The translations under genes were made by a program, and so were the position numbers. Below, piece by piece: positions 25,696 to 38,554 of a stretch of 64,000 bases of DNA; within the stretch, counting starts at the first letter, position 1, and each line of letters starts with the position of its first letter. The notes beneath the pieces are model-generated. The model worked only from the letters and a program-made list of their open reading frames with translations. It did not search any database and was not told the origin of the DNA. This stretch comes from Ficedula albicollis (Eukaryota > Chordata > Aves > Passeriformes > Muscicapidae), in contig NC_021677.1 of the NCBI RefSeq assembly GCF_000247815.1, positions 7,642,447 through 7,706,446 of the forward strand. The letters run 5' to 3'.

Positions 25696-25946
25696 TCGGA
25701 TATCAGGAAAAAGTTTTTCACGGAAGGAGTGATAAAGTACTGGAATAGTCTGCCTGGGGAGGTGGTGGAGTCACCATCCCTGGATGTGTTTAAAAAAAAG
25801 ACTGGATGCGGCACTTGGTGCCATGGTCTAGTTGAGGTGTTAGGGCATGGGCTGGACTCGATGCTCTTGAAGGTCTCTTCCAACCCAGTGATTGTGTGAT
25901 TCTGTGTGATTCTGTGTGATTCTGTGTGATTCTGTGTGATTCTGTG
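25696..25946 (+). mobile_element. CR1 LINE 3' end fragment with expanded terminal repeat
   Basis: Homologous to the 25369-25583 part of the larger CR1: GATATCAGGAAAAAGTTTTT, then TAAAGTACTGGAAT, GGGAGGTGGTGGAG and the TGGACTCGATG phrase occur in the same order. The 3' tail has expanded to five GTGTGATTCT decamers (25894-25943) where CR1 normally carries two to four octamers. Clear differences from the first copy show a separate insertion rather than a duplication. Confidence 0.9.
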
Positions 25947-27224
25947 AATTGCAGGTCCTTAACCCCTTGAGGAAATTCTGGAAACACGTGGAAGCCTTCT
26001 CCTACCAACATTCCCTCACTTTTAATCACTTAAACTCAAAGGAAAACCCTGAATTATTCCTATTTTCTTTGTCCCAACTTGTTTTCCAAGTACCAGATTA
26101 CCATACTTCTGCCCAAATCAAATCAGAAGTTTCCAGCCCCAAATTCAGGGCTAATGAGGAAGGAAAAGAAAAAGATAAAACAAGGGCACACGATGTGTTA
26201 TCTCTGAGCTGCCCTGCCAACCACAAATTAAATCCTGTTGGTTTAACTTGTTGAGTTTACAGGAAAACGAGGCAACAAAATGGAACTTCTCCTAATAAAA
26301 CCCACTCTGATTTGCATATGTATCTGGAAGATCATATGTATTTTAGATATCTGAACTGGAAAATACGTGTGAGGAATTATTCAAATTTTTTTTCAATATT
26401 TTTTTTCAGATTTCTCTTTATTAATTCACTCTAAAACATCCCTTTGAGAATTCATTTCCTTTAAAAATACAAAACCCTACTGGTACAGCTAAATAAAAGC
26501 TTAATTCTTTGCAATTAGCAAAAAAGTACATCTTATTTGCAGGGCAGAATCTCATAAATGGAATTTTTTATACTGCAGCATATTCTAGCAACATATAGCT
26601 CTGTATCTAACCTCAAAAGACCAGATTTTGGGTGTAATTATACAGGACATAAACTTAATACCGTGTGATTAAAAGGCAGAATGGCTGCAATCATCTGCTG
26701 AAAACAGCAAAACTCATTTTAGCTGGTCAGGAGGCTGACAGCAGATCCTCTCAGCTGCTCAAGCGCCTGCTAAATCTCCCTAAAGCAGAGCAGTGACATC
26801 TCACTCCTACCGTACTCACATATATTCTGAGATGCCACACAGTAAAAAGTCCCTAAGTTAATTTATTTTTAGTTTTAGTTTCAGAAAAACACAGAAAGAT
26901 ATCACACTAGCACTGGCAATGCCATGTATTAGGACAAAGAACAAAAAAATAATATTGGGACTGATGCTGTGTCTTGTTCATCTCAGAAAACTTTAAAACT
27001 AGGAGCCAATTCCCACAGTGGAAGGAGAGTGGAAATAACATTTTACCCTGTAACTTTCCTTTGCTCATCGGTGAAAATCAGAGCCTCAGCCTCTCAGTCT
27101 AACACACCACATCCCTCCCCAGCTAATAGGAGGAATTAAAAATGAGGGACAACTCTGCAGCTACAGCTTAACTCCCACATTTTGGCTGCTTTTTCCCTCT
27201 CACTCTCACTTGGAGGTGAGTTAT
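25947..27224. other. Noncoding sequence, nothing recognised
   Basis: AT-rich single-copy sequence. A 101-codon frame (25949-26254) starts at the CR1 edge and shows no recognisable motif. Confidence 0.55.
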
Positions 27225-27420
27225 AAAATGCAAATGGCAGCAATCAGTCCCCGAGGCGGTATCCTGCCTGCCTGGCCCCAGTCGTGCTGGCGGCTGAGAT
27301 AAAAGGCGGTGGCGGCGTGCTGTTAATGCATTCACCTTTAAATACCACCCCTGCCCGCCAGTATACCCAAGGGTTTCCAGCCCCTTAATGATCATTTGTC
27401 CCCATTCCCATAAAAGCACC
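27225..27420. promoter_or_regulatory. Possible enhancer or promoter-like element
   Basis: A compact GC-richer stretch, with several CpGs, inside AT-rich DNA. It contains an exact POU octamer ATGCAAAT (27228-27235), a GATA core AGATAA (27297-27302) that is also the start of a TATA-like GATAAAAG followed by a GGCGGTGGCGGCG stretch, TTAATGCATT near 27323, and TAATGATCATTT near 27386. Clustered lineage-factor sites like these are common in enhancers, but each is short and could arise by chance. Opposite-strand open frames of 65-137 codons cover it without recognisable similarity. Confidence 0.25.
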
Positions 27421-29459
27421 ACAGAGCACACTGGCCTGGCCCTGCCCAAGAGAGGCCCCAGCAGTAAAACAGGGAGGTTGCAGGTAAAGAATCCAAATAA
27501 ACTAGCGGAGCAGTTTGTCCAGAGAGCCTGCCTGCCTGGGCTGTGCCAGAATCCAGGACTTTGTTTAAGCTTCCCATCCAATCCATCATGTCAGGAACCA
27601 GAGCAGGGCTAAAGCAGGGAAAGATGGAAACTAGAGGACAAAACTGAGAGCAGGGAGTCTAAAAGAGAGATGCTATCATAACCATCTCAAGACACACTAC
27701 AAGACATAAAAGAGCCTTTTACTGTGACTCTTCTCCATCCTGAAAGTCATATGGCCAGCAATAAAACAACTAACCCACCAGTGTGATTCCTGAGCTGAGA
27801 GTGATGTAAAAAGCTTGGTTTGAAAGAATAACAAGTCAATTTTAATTTACACAAGATATTTCAAGCTAAAATGTAAAAACAGCATAACAATGCTTGCAAA
27901 CACTTTTTATGGTGCAGCTGCAAAGAACTGACTGCTATGCAAACTCAATATTTTTACAGCTTTAAATAGCTATAATTAATTGACAAAAAATTGCTATTTT
28001 GCCATCCTTAAGTTTATTCCCTAAAAATGATGCCCATTGAGAAAAGAAAGCTCTCTTCTTGGGCAGTTTTTAAAGTTGATGTTCAAAGCTGAACTTTAAC
28101 CTGAGAGAAATAACTATTTCACTGACTCTGGGATAGTGAGGAGGGAAGGAAGGTCTGAAAGGAGGGTAAATATTTGAGTGGAACAACATCACACAAATTG
28201 AAAGTTCACAATATTTTCACATGAATTTCGATGGAAAATATTCATCAGCTTTACCCAGTCCTAGTTCTGTCCACAATTCAGTCAGTCTTGTCCTGTGATA
28301 ATTCTTTCTCCTTTCACTGAAAGAAGAGGCACTTAATCACTTAGTGCAGATAGATTGCCAGAAGGTTTAATTAAAACAACTTATTTTAAGTGATCTTAAA
28401 CAAGAGGTAAATGTATTTATTGTTCTAACATTTGGAGTGGGATAGGGAAGAGGGGAGGAATAACAGCCTCTTGGTACTTGGTATCAGGTTGCTCCTTTTA
28501 TGAGCCACACGGTAGTGATTAGGAAGCTTAGTCCCTAAAGGTTTGCAGCCCCTCTCTTGAAGCACACTGTTGGGATTATTTTCCCATGTTTCTGAGGCTC
28601 TGCTCCTCTACATCAATGCAGAAGGCAGCAGTGGGTTGCATGTGAAAATGTTGACGGCCAAAGACATTGGCAGGGCAATGTCAGTTCGGTGCAGGGAGCT
28701 TCCTCATGCTGTTCTCCCAGAGGAAGGTGTGTGGGTTCTTTCATGTCTTTCTAGATCCATGACCTGAGATAATACCCTCACATCCAATCACTTCCAGCTG
28801 CCAAGGGAATTCTGATCCTTCTCTAAAGGTCTTCAGTCATTATTCCCAACTTGCAAGTGAGTATAGAACAGGATGGGACTTTTTTTTATGTTAAAACACA
28901 GAAAAGCAGAACTCACAAGTCCAACTAGCAGCTATGTCTTTAGATACAAAGAAATAAGATGATCCCTATTACACTATATATACATATATATACATATAGT
29001 GGATTTATACTATATATATAAAAGTGGATTTTTACCCCATGTTTCCAGGCTAAGAAGTCATGATTTCTTAGCATAACATCCATTTATTGAAAGTATTTCA
29101 GTGCTGTGCCTTGGATGTTTAAGGGGTATATTCGTGTTGGGAAATGAATAAAGGAATATACACAGCTTCCACCTGGGGAGAACTTCCACTGGGATGGCTG
29201 GATGAAATATAGGCCCCAAACCAGTTACTTGAAAGATTCCTACCGATTTCACTGGGTTTCGCCTTGTTGAACTCATCTGGATGCTTCACTTATTGCCAGT
29301 TCTACTGTGCTAATCCTCGCAGATGAACAGAGGAACTCCAGTTTGTAGCATTTAATAGCACGACAACACAGTAGCTGGAGCTAGATTCAGTGTCTGAGTC
29401 AGTTAAACCTTAATTTAAACCCTTAACCACTGTGTATTTTGAGTGTGGGCCAAGTCTTG
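27421..29459. other. Noncoding sequence, nothing recognised
   Basis: Single-copy sequence. A TA/ATACAT-rich low-complexity patch lies at about 28972-29022. No gene or mobile element was recognised. Confidence 0.55.
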
Positions 29460-29930
29460 TTCATGCTGAAAAGATACGAGCCATGCTAAGATGTCAGCTC
29501 GAGCTACGTGCTAGAATGCAGCAGGGTGAAGAGAGCCTGGGCTTGTGCTGGTCCTTAGCCCAAGCTCACCCTCATGCCTGCCTAGGGACATCAGTCCCTG
29601 TGGCCAGCAGTGGGCAAACAAGCCAACAGTCGGGCCAGTGGGTCAACAGGGCATGCACGGCCATGCTGACCCCACTGCTGGTGTCTGCTGGGCCCCTAGT
29701 GCAGGACCTGCTGTGCTCCACCAGGATGTCTGTCCCAGGTGTCTCCCGGAATAACCACCCTTCCTTCCCAGCTCCGGGTGGGATCCACGGGCTGCCAGCA
29801 TGGCAGTAAATGGCTGTGGAGGGAGAAGCTTCACCAGGGGCCAAGGGCACATCCCACTGCCCAGGTGGCAATTTGGTGCCATCCTGAGGAGACCCAAGTG
29901 GGGACACCAGCTTTAAGCAATCTCCCACTT
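29460..29930. other. GC-rich unassigned segment
   Basis: A locally GC-rich block of about 470 bp with open frames on both strands (125 codons at 29432-29809 plus, 118 codons at 29572-29928 minus). None of the predicted peptides resembles a known protein, and the opposing frames suggest GC content rather than coding. It could be an old mobile element or a regulatory segment; I cannot tell which. Confidence 0.35.
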
Positions 29931-32900
29931 ATTGCTGTTTTTGCATGAATCTGAGGTAAAAGGAGCACTTCAGACCTGGGAGAAGTTAAAGGTTTGTATT
30001 AAAAATTAACTGTCTGGCTTGAAAATTATGGAGGTTGACAGATGGAGGATGAAGGGCTGCAACAGAAGAAAAACATAGGCTACCACCCTTAACATGCTGA
30101 CCACCCTGTTGCTGACAGCTTCTTCCCACAGCCCTGCTCTTTAAAGCACTTTCCATTTCAAGGAAATGTATCAGAACACAGGAGTTTATCTGCCCTGACC
30201 TCTACTCTCAAACTGAACCCTCTTTCATGTTAATTCTCTTCACAAAACCCACCACATGTAAGGTCCCTGCGGTGCTCTGACTTAGTTGCTTCTCATTATT
30301 TGTTGTTGGTGGTGTTATCCTACAGGTGTTGCTGTTATCCTACAGCAGTTAAGCTCTGACTGGAAGCACATTAAACATGCTGTCAGGTTTGCTGTTTTCC
30401 ATGGGTTTAAGGTAGGGAGCACAAGCCAAGGTGCTGTTATTAGAGAAGTTTTTAAAAAATAAGAACAGAGGAGAATTTTATATTGAAACATTTTAAATAA
30501 AGACAAAAAAATTCTATGACAGGAAGACTAACAAGATTCCTCTCCTATATTTAAGTGGCACCTTTCCACACTTATAGCTTAATAGTTCAGAAACAAAGAA
30601 TTTCATTGCCTGATCCTCTGGCACAAGTATCACATAGCTCAATCTGTCCATCTTAGGTTCCCCAAAACAAGGCAGGGATTAGGAAAATGAGCTGAAATTA
30701 GGGAAATACTATATTCACACAGATAGTAATAGCTGGGATCACTTTTTCCAGCAGACCACAACGACTCCGATGATGAAATATTTTAATTCCTTTCCATTCT
30801 TTGGCCAATCAAAATTTGGTTCTGATCAAGACCCCAAAACTTTACAAGGCAACTTTAAAAGGATGTTGTAGTGTAATTTAAAGTTGTCTAGCAGTTCTTC
30901 TGACAGTATGAGGTCACAGCACAGCTGAAGAAAATTCATTCTTAAATATAAATGAATGAATGCTTGTAAGAGTTTTTTTATTTTTCTCTTTTTCCCCAGA
31001 GCTGAATTTCTGCAGATGATTTTCCTCTGTTGCTGACACTTAGAAGATACACACTAATATGGGAGAGGAGGGGAGGGACCCTCACACTGAACAGGAAGAA
31101 CTGAAATAATAATTAAGATACCAGATTGCAACACAGGAAAGAATAATGTCATTCCTGGCTTTGCCCTAGTTTTCTGTGTGACCTGGAGCTATTCCTCAAA
31201 GGGACTGGGAGCAGTAGCTGGCATCGTGGCAAGAAGCCACAAGCAGGGCGACCTGCACAGAGCCTGGGCTGAATTAAATATCTCAGTGTTCTTGAAATAG
31301 CCTGGAGGCCAGTGGCCAACTGTGATGTGCTAGACAGGGAAGCATTTTAAACCCAAATTTGGGGGAGTTGGGGTCTAAAAATCCCTGTCCAAGCTGCACT
31401 GAACAGATGTCAGACCAGGATGTTTGCCCAAAACCCTCTCCCAAATATATACAGCTACATTTCTTCCTATCAAAACCCAAAACAAACAAAGCGTAAAGCA
31501 AGCAATAACAGAAAACAGAGTAGAATCTACTCTCACAGTCCAGACGGATGATACGGCTGAGCTAATCTAAAGCATCCCTACTGCCAGAAGGAGACTATTC
31601 TCCCTTTAGTCCTTCCTCCTTATTTCCTCTTGCTCCAGTCCCTCCCCTCATTTGACTGGATAGTGAGAGCCTCACATCACAAACCCAATGAAAAACTGAT
31701 CCATCAAAATATAGTTTTCTGCAAGATTAGTGGGTTAAATTGCCTCAGCATGTGGTCAGAGAAAAGCAGGACCTGCATGAGACAGTGACTGAGATCAGGG
31801 CTGGAGAGGGAGGGAGCACTTGAATGTTGGAGAAGGTAACCTGTGCCTCTGATACAAGAGATGCAAGCCAGATTTTATTCCCACCTTTAATTCATGTTTT
31901 TTAGACCCAGAAATACATATAGGGGAACAAGGTTCCTATGCTTTTATTTTTACTGAGTTTTCTTCCAGCCCCAGACCCAACACACTCCTGTCACTCTCCA
32001 ACTTCCCTGTGCCAGTCAAGGCAGAAGTTTTCACACTGCACATCAGTGATTTTAAGTGCAGGAGATAATAAAAAAGAGGCATCAGTGGCAGGAGTAGTTG
32101 TCACTGACACTAAGCTGGGAGCCCAGTCCCTCCTCATGACACAATGCCATGGTTTATATTTCTCACAGAAACTGATGGAGAGGCTGAGGACCTCATCTTT
32201 CCCATCACAGATGTGTCCAAACTGATGGTCAAAAGCACATCTTGAGTCTCTCTCAGTCTCTACTGGGATGGAGAGAGAATTTCTTGTTATCCAACAATCG
32301 TATCTTTTCCAGTCCTTGATGTAGGGACTGGAATTCCAGTGTGTGCCCCCTCTCCTTCCCCATCCCAAATAAATGCCATCACTACCTACAACATACAAGG
32401 TTACATAAAACTCTGATTTGAAATACATCTCCTGCTTCCCAAATTAAAGATCAGCTCAGTGGGCTGAAGGGATTCAAATTCTCTAAGAAGTTTAAGTGTG
32501 TCTGCAGATAAATAAGGATTTTGAGAACCTAAGTTTTAAGTTCGTGGAGGGGACAGCGCCTTTAAGCACCTGGGCTGCTCACCCTGTCAATCTCGCACAT
32601 TGTCAGAAAACAGAGGAGGAATCTGACTCTTTTGTTTCTCAAAGCAATTATTGTCACTGTGATTTTACACCGTAGAAAGACACAGTGCTTAAGGAATAAT
32701 GATTATACGTGCAAAAGGGTGTTTTTTTCTTTGACATTCAAAAAAGTATTGCTCTTCAGCACAACATGGCATTTGGACATAGGACCACCAGGGTGATGGG
32801 GCTGTTTTTCTTCTCCATTCATCCATTTTTAAATCCACAAGTTGCTATAAATGAACGGATGCTGTTAACACTTCAGTGGATTTGTGTGGAAACTGTGATG

Positions 32901-34990
32901 CATCCTCATCAGCAAGTTAATATAAACATGAGATTGCCTTCAATCTGCTTCCCAAGCCCTGAGAGGGCTTAGTGAGTCAAAAACATTTTTTGGATTTTTC
33001 TGGTTGCACACAAAGAATAATTGTCTAATTTAACCATGGATGCCAGTTGCTTGTAGCTGAATACCAAATGTGGCTTTTGCTGAGGTATTTGCAGTGGAAT
33101 AGAGGTGAAATAATTGCACCAGGTAGGAATGAAGGTGGAATCCTTCGATCACTGAAGCCTGGAAGAGGTAGATGGTTTTACATCTATGTCCAGAGAAATA
33201 ACTGAAGCATGAACTTAGCCTGTGTCAGTGAAAGAGTGACATAAATTACCAGAAATCTCCTGGATCCCAAACACAAGACAATTTTATCACCAGCTACAGT
33301 TTATCTAAACTGTAAAAACCGTAAGAAATAAAAAAAAAAGTTGAAGTCATTTTTCAGCTGGTCACTGGAACACGAGGATATTTTGTAAACAATTTCAACT
33401 TCTGTAATCATCCTAACGCCTAACTTATGCTCTGTAAAGGTGTCTTTAGAAGATACCTTTATTTGTGGACAAAGCCTGGGACATCCCATCAATTTAGTTT
33501 AATCCTGGCACTGCAAAGTTTCCTGAATGGCCTTGGTGAAATGTCACATTATTCAGTTCAGCCCCCTACCCCTGAAAATGAGCCTAATAACATCATTTAC
33601 TCTCTCCATTGTGCCATTCAAATTATTAATGAATTTTCCAGGGTAAGAAAACATCTGCCATATGGCAGCAAGTACCAAAGAACCCTGTCTTTAACTGCAG
33701 ACTCTGGGCTTTTCTATGGCACAGGTAACACTAACTTAGAATAGCTGTTTTGGGGCAGGGATAATTGCTCTGCCTCAGTGAATTACCAGGAGTGGAGACA
33801 ACTGGTCCAAAAATTCAGATGAATGGAAAGTCTTTTTTTGGTATATTCGAGAAGATGCTGTTTGAAAAAGTTCTTTTTAGAGATGTGCAAGATACTAGGG
33901 CCAAAACCAAAATAAAACATTTCGAAAATAGGTGATTACCTGGTGGCTGAGGCCTTCCTATGTAATGGTGGAAAATAACAGAGGGAGACTTGAGTCTGGA
34001 TCACCCATTCCCTAAGTAACTAATCCAACAAGCACCAGATAATTTTTCATCACCCTTTTGCCTTTTGCACTGAGAAAATCCAAGCCATCTTGATTCTGTC
34101 CTGCTAAAGGAAGGAATACCTTCTGAAGCTTTAAAACTTTGACAGACAGAAAAAACACCTCGTCTCCTCTCTTAACTACAACTACAACTCCCTAACACAG
34201 TCCAAGCCAAAACTGCCTTGTGTTTGTGCCTGGCCACTGGAAATATCACATGTATGAAAAAAAATTCACGCAATCATGTGTTTCGGGGCACTTCCCAGAC
34301 TTTTGCTCTTTTCTATTAATTGTCAGGTGCTGTTCAAATACATGAAGTCTGTAGCTCTTTCCTTTATGTGAATAGCTTTCTCAATCCCTATACATCTTAA
34401 TATTCTGTTGCCCTATTAAGCTATCCATGCAGAAAATGATTTCTAGCCAAATAATAGGAATAGCAAACGTATGAACTCTATACCTCAATGAGGTGTTAAC
34501 TTCAAAGCCTTGTTATTTGGGAGTTTTGGGGCTATTTAAATGCTGACATTATTAGGCAAGGAAGTCTAAGAAACAAGCACTCAGTGGGAGTCAAAGATCT
34601 TTTTAAAAAGCATTTGCTTTATGCTCATCACACCCCAATTCATTTAGGATGGGCTCCTGTTCTATGCCTACACATTTCCTAATTAAGACTTCTTTCCTTG
34701 CCACAATGTTTAGGTTGGAAGGAATCTGAGGCTCTCCGTGTACCCCCTTCATGACTGGCATATTTTTTTCTTTCCCCTCTCCCATCTCCCTGGTTGTAAT
34801 TACATTCCAGTGGCTTATCTCTCCATCAAAGGATGGGTAAGTGGTCCCTTTATAAACCTGCTTGGAGCAGTTGCTGGCCAGTCAGGGAACACTGAGGCCT
34901 GACCAGAGCTACACTTTCCACAAAGGCCTTATCTATATTGCGCCGCATTGAACGTGATGTGAATCAGTGTAGACAAGAACATTTAGCATT
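29931..34990. other. Noncoding sequence with one MIR-like patch
   Basis: I see no supportable gene. Around 31148-31196 the phrase CTGGCTTTGCC followed by CTGTGTGACCTGGAGC resembles the core of the ancient MIR SINE family, but only over about 45 bp. An almost perfect palindrome lies at 33295-33314 (arms TACAGTTTA and TAAACTGTA, 2-base centre). Open frames of 145 codons (31991-32428, minus) and 105 codons (33427-33744, plus) match nothing I know. Confidence 0.5.
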
Positions 34991-35063
34991 CAGCACATGT
35001 CAGCTAAGTGCAGTTTTAGCTTGGCCTCATCAGTGTTTAATCGTGATTAGCTGACATGCACTG
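34991..35063. other. Imperfect inverted repeat (hairpin), 17-bp arms
   Basis: The left arm CAGCACATGTCAGCTAA (34991-35007) pairs with the right arm TTAGCTGACATGCACTG (35047-35063) at 15 of 17 positions; the innermost 12 bp are perfect. With wobble pairs the stem can extend roughly eight more positions inward, leaving a loop of about 23 nt. Possible readings are a small-RNA-like hairpin, paired TGACAT/ATGTCA-type transcription-factor sites, or chance. No known microRNA is recognised. Confidence 0.6.
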
Positions 35064-37099
35064 TTTATTGTGGTCTTCACCAGTCAACATACTGTGACCA
35101 GTGTTATGTCAATTACTCAGTTACCCAAAATTGCACTCAGACATGACTAAATCCTTCCATTTGTATGGCTTTGTGAAGACTCAGCAATACAAATCTGGCT
35201 CTTCAGGACCTGGGCAGCCAAGGTTCACATCTAGGTTTGGACCTGACTCTTGTCACAGAGTGATGCAAAGCCTCTGGACTGTCCACTCAGAGACAGCAAG
35301 GCATGGCTGCAACATGTGCAGGGCTGAAAACTCAGTATAAGTGCTTAAAGCAATGAGGTCAGAGAACCACAGGCTTCAGCTGGCAAAGAGGCAGATAATT
35401 GCTCCTGGTTTCAGGTACGGAATACCATTTGTATCTTACCCAAAGCCCAAGGTGTTGCAGCTTTCCTGCTGCAAAAGCCATGTTAGCTCTGCAGAGCATC
35501 CTGCAATGCCACACCTGACTGCAGCTTGGGACAGCCGAGGGAGGATGGTGTTAACTGAGGCACTACCAGAAACTGTCTCAGTCTTTCTGGGAGAAAAACT
35601 GGGATTTATATTCTAAATATATTAAATAATACTGACTTATTCTTCAGATTCTTGCATCGCTCATTCTACTTTTGCACACAAAGACACAGCCAATGTATGT
35701 CTTATCCATTTTGGTTTTCTCAGAAAGGAAAATGTCCTAGGTACCCTTCTGCTTCTGCTGAGCTTACATGTTGTGGGATCGATGGAAGATCACATCTTCT
35801 AATGGTGCCTGCTTCTCCTAGTGCAAAGACACAAGGTTTGGGAACAAAAATTATTCAGCCCCTGGGAGCGGAACACTGGCATCTATGTTTTATGGACTAC
35901 TTGAAGCCTCCCCAACCCTAGTGCTCATTTTGCTGGCACCTCTTGGGCCAGACAGATACAACAAAAACAGCCTTTCTGAAACCTGGGGATCCTCAGGCTC
36001 TCAGAACTGGCACTTACTGTGAGCAGGGAAATTCTGAGTCATGTACAGTTGAGGCCACATCTGGTGTGAAATGTATTTACCGTAAGCAACCTGACAACAC
36101 TGAGGCAATGTTTAAAATCTACAACATTTTCAACTAAAACACCATGAATCAGTCATCTGCCCTCTACTTTTTTTCCTTCCTAACACAGCAGATTGCCGAA
36201 ATATTAATGCATACATTTTCTTTCCTAAACTTCTTCCTCTCAGCCTGAATCTGAGGAGCAGGAAAATCTAACATGCAAACCCAGAAATATTTGTTTTATT
36301 TGGATGTCTGGTTGTAGCTCCCAGTTGTGGTATCACTGAATGATTCCAGGCAAAGAGAAGCAAGCTTTGCTCACCAAAGTTAAAATCTAGCACCAATTCT
36401 GCTTTTGCTTATTTTGGTATAAAGCAGGAATTTCTCCTCTTTAGTCAATAGAGTTGTACCATGAGGGTAAATTAGAGGGGAGGCAACTCAGCATGTAATA
36501 AACAGGAGTGAGAAAAGAGAACCCTGTGGAGGCAAATATGAATTGGGTAATTTGAGAAAAACAAAATAACCTAAGTGGATAAACTGAAGTTACTTTGCTA
36601 AAAAAAAATAAGACCAAAAACACCCTTACTCGGTCTAGGACTATGAGGTTCAAAGCCTGATGAATTCTACAAACTTTTGAATCACCGGGTAAGGAGCCTA
36701 ACAAGATATTCCTGCCAATGTACTGAGCAACTTCATCCATGTCTGTCGTTGCCATTCCTGTGCCTGACCCAGGCAGGGTCCCTGGAACCAGGGCACAGAT
36801 GAGGTGCCAGTTGTATCAACAGTTTTGAAGAGCAGACATTAGGAAAAGAGCCACAAGATAAACTGAAAAGTACAAAATCAGGAAAGTACACTATCAACCT
36901 AACAAGGAAAAGGTTAGGGGAAAACAAATGTGAGAAAGAGGAAAAGCAATAGGTAGATCATCCATGTAACTGCCATAGGTATTCCTGGAACTGGAAGTGA
37001 AACAACATTAGACTAAAAAGACAAGCTTGCATTTCAATTTTTAAATATTAGGTCCTGTCTCCTCACCTCACCTCAATATTGACAGCTAGGATATTCTAT
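35064..37099. other. Noncoding sequence, nothing recognised
   Basis: Several short plus-strand open frames (64-91 codons) follow each other between 35101 and 36137, but they are unrelated and lack motifs or consistent splice sites. No mobile element was recognised. Confidence 0.5.
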
Positions 37100-38010
<911 letters not shown>

Positions 38011-38554
38011 TATCATATCATATCATATCATATCATATCATATCATATCATATCATATCATATCATATCATATCATATCATATCATATCATATCATATCA
38101 TATCATATCATATCATATCATATCATATCATATCATATCATATCATATCATATCATATCATATCATATCATATCATATCATATCATATCATATCATATCA
38201 TATCATATCATATCATATCATATCATATCATATCATATCATATCATATCATATCATATCATATCATATCATATCATATCATATCATATCATATCATATCA
38301 TATCATATCATATCATATCATATCATATCATATCATATCATATCATATCATATCATATCATATCATATCATATCATATCATATCATATCATATCATATCA
38401 TATCATATCATATCATATCATATCATATCATATCATATCATATCATATCATATCATATCATATCATATCATATCATATCATATCATATCATATCATATCA
38501 TATCATATCATATCATATCATATCATATCATATCATATCATATCATATCATATC
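38011..38554. repeat. (TATCA)108 perfect pentanucleotide array
   Basis: 540 bp made of 108 perfect TATCA units plus a partial TATC. The unit is the reverse complement of the TATGA array at 21616-22695. It ends through TATCTATCAATTATATTG into single-copy DNA. Confidence 0.97.

Noticed and set aside
25790..26029. Minus-strand frame with a SHRITQNHTE-type peptide repeat
   Set aside because: Reverse translation of the CR1 GTGTGATTCT tail array.
31148..31196. MIR SINE core-like phrase
   Set aside because: Similarity extends over only about 45 bp by eye; too short for a separate feature without an alignment score.
34711..34745. TTTAGGTTGGAAGGAATCTGAGG as another reversed CR1 tail
   Set aside because: Only about 12 bases match the CR1 pattern, and neither the terminal octamers nor the downstream AGTCCAAC block is present.
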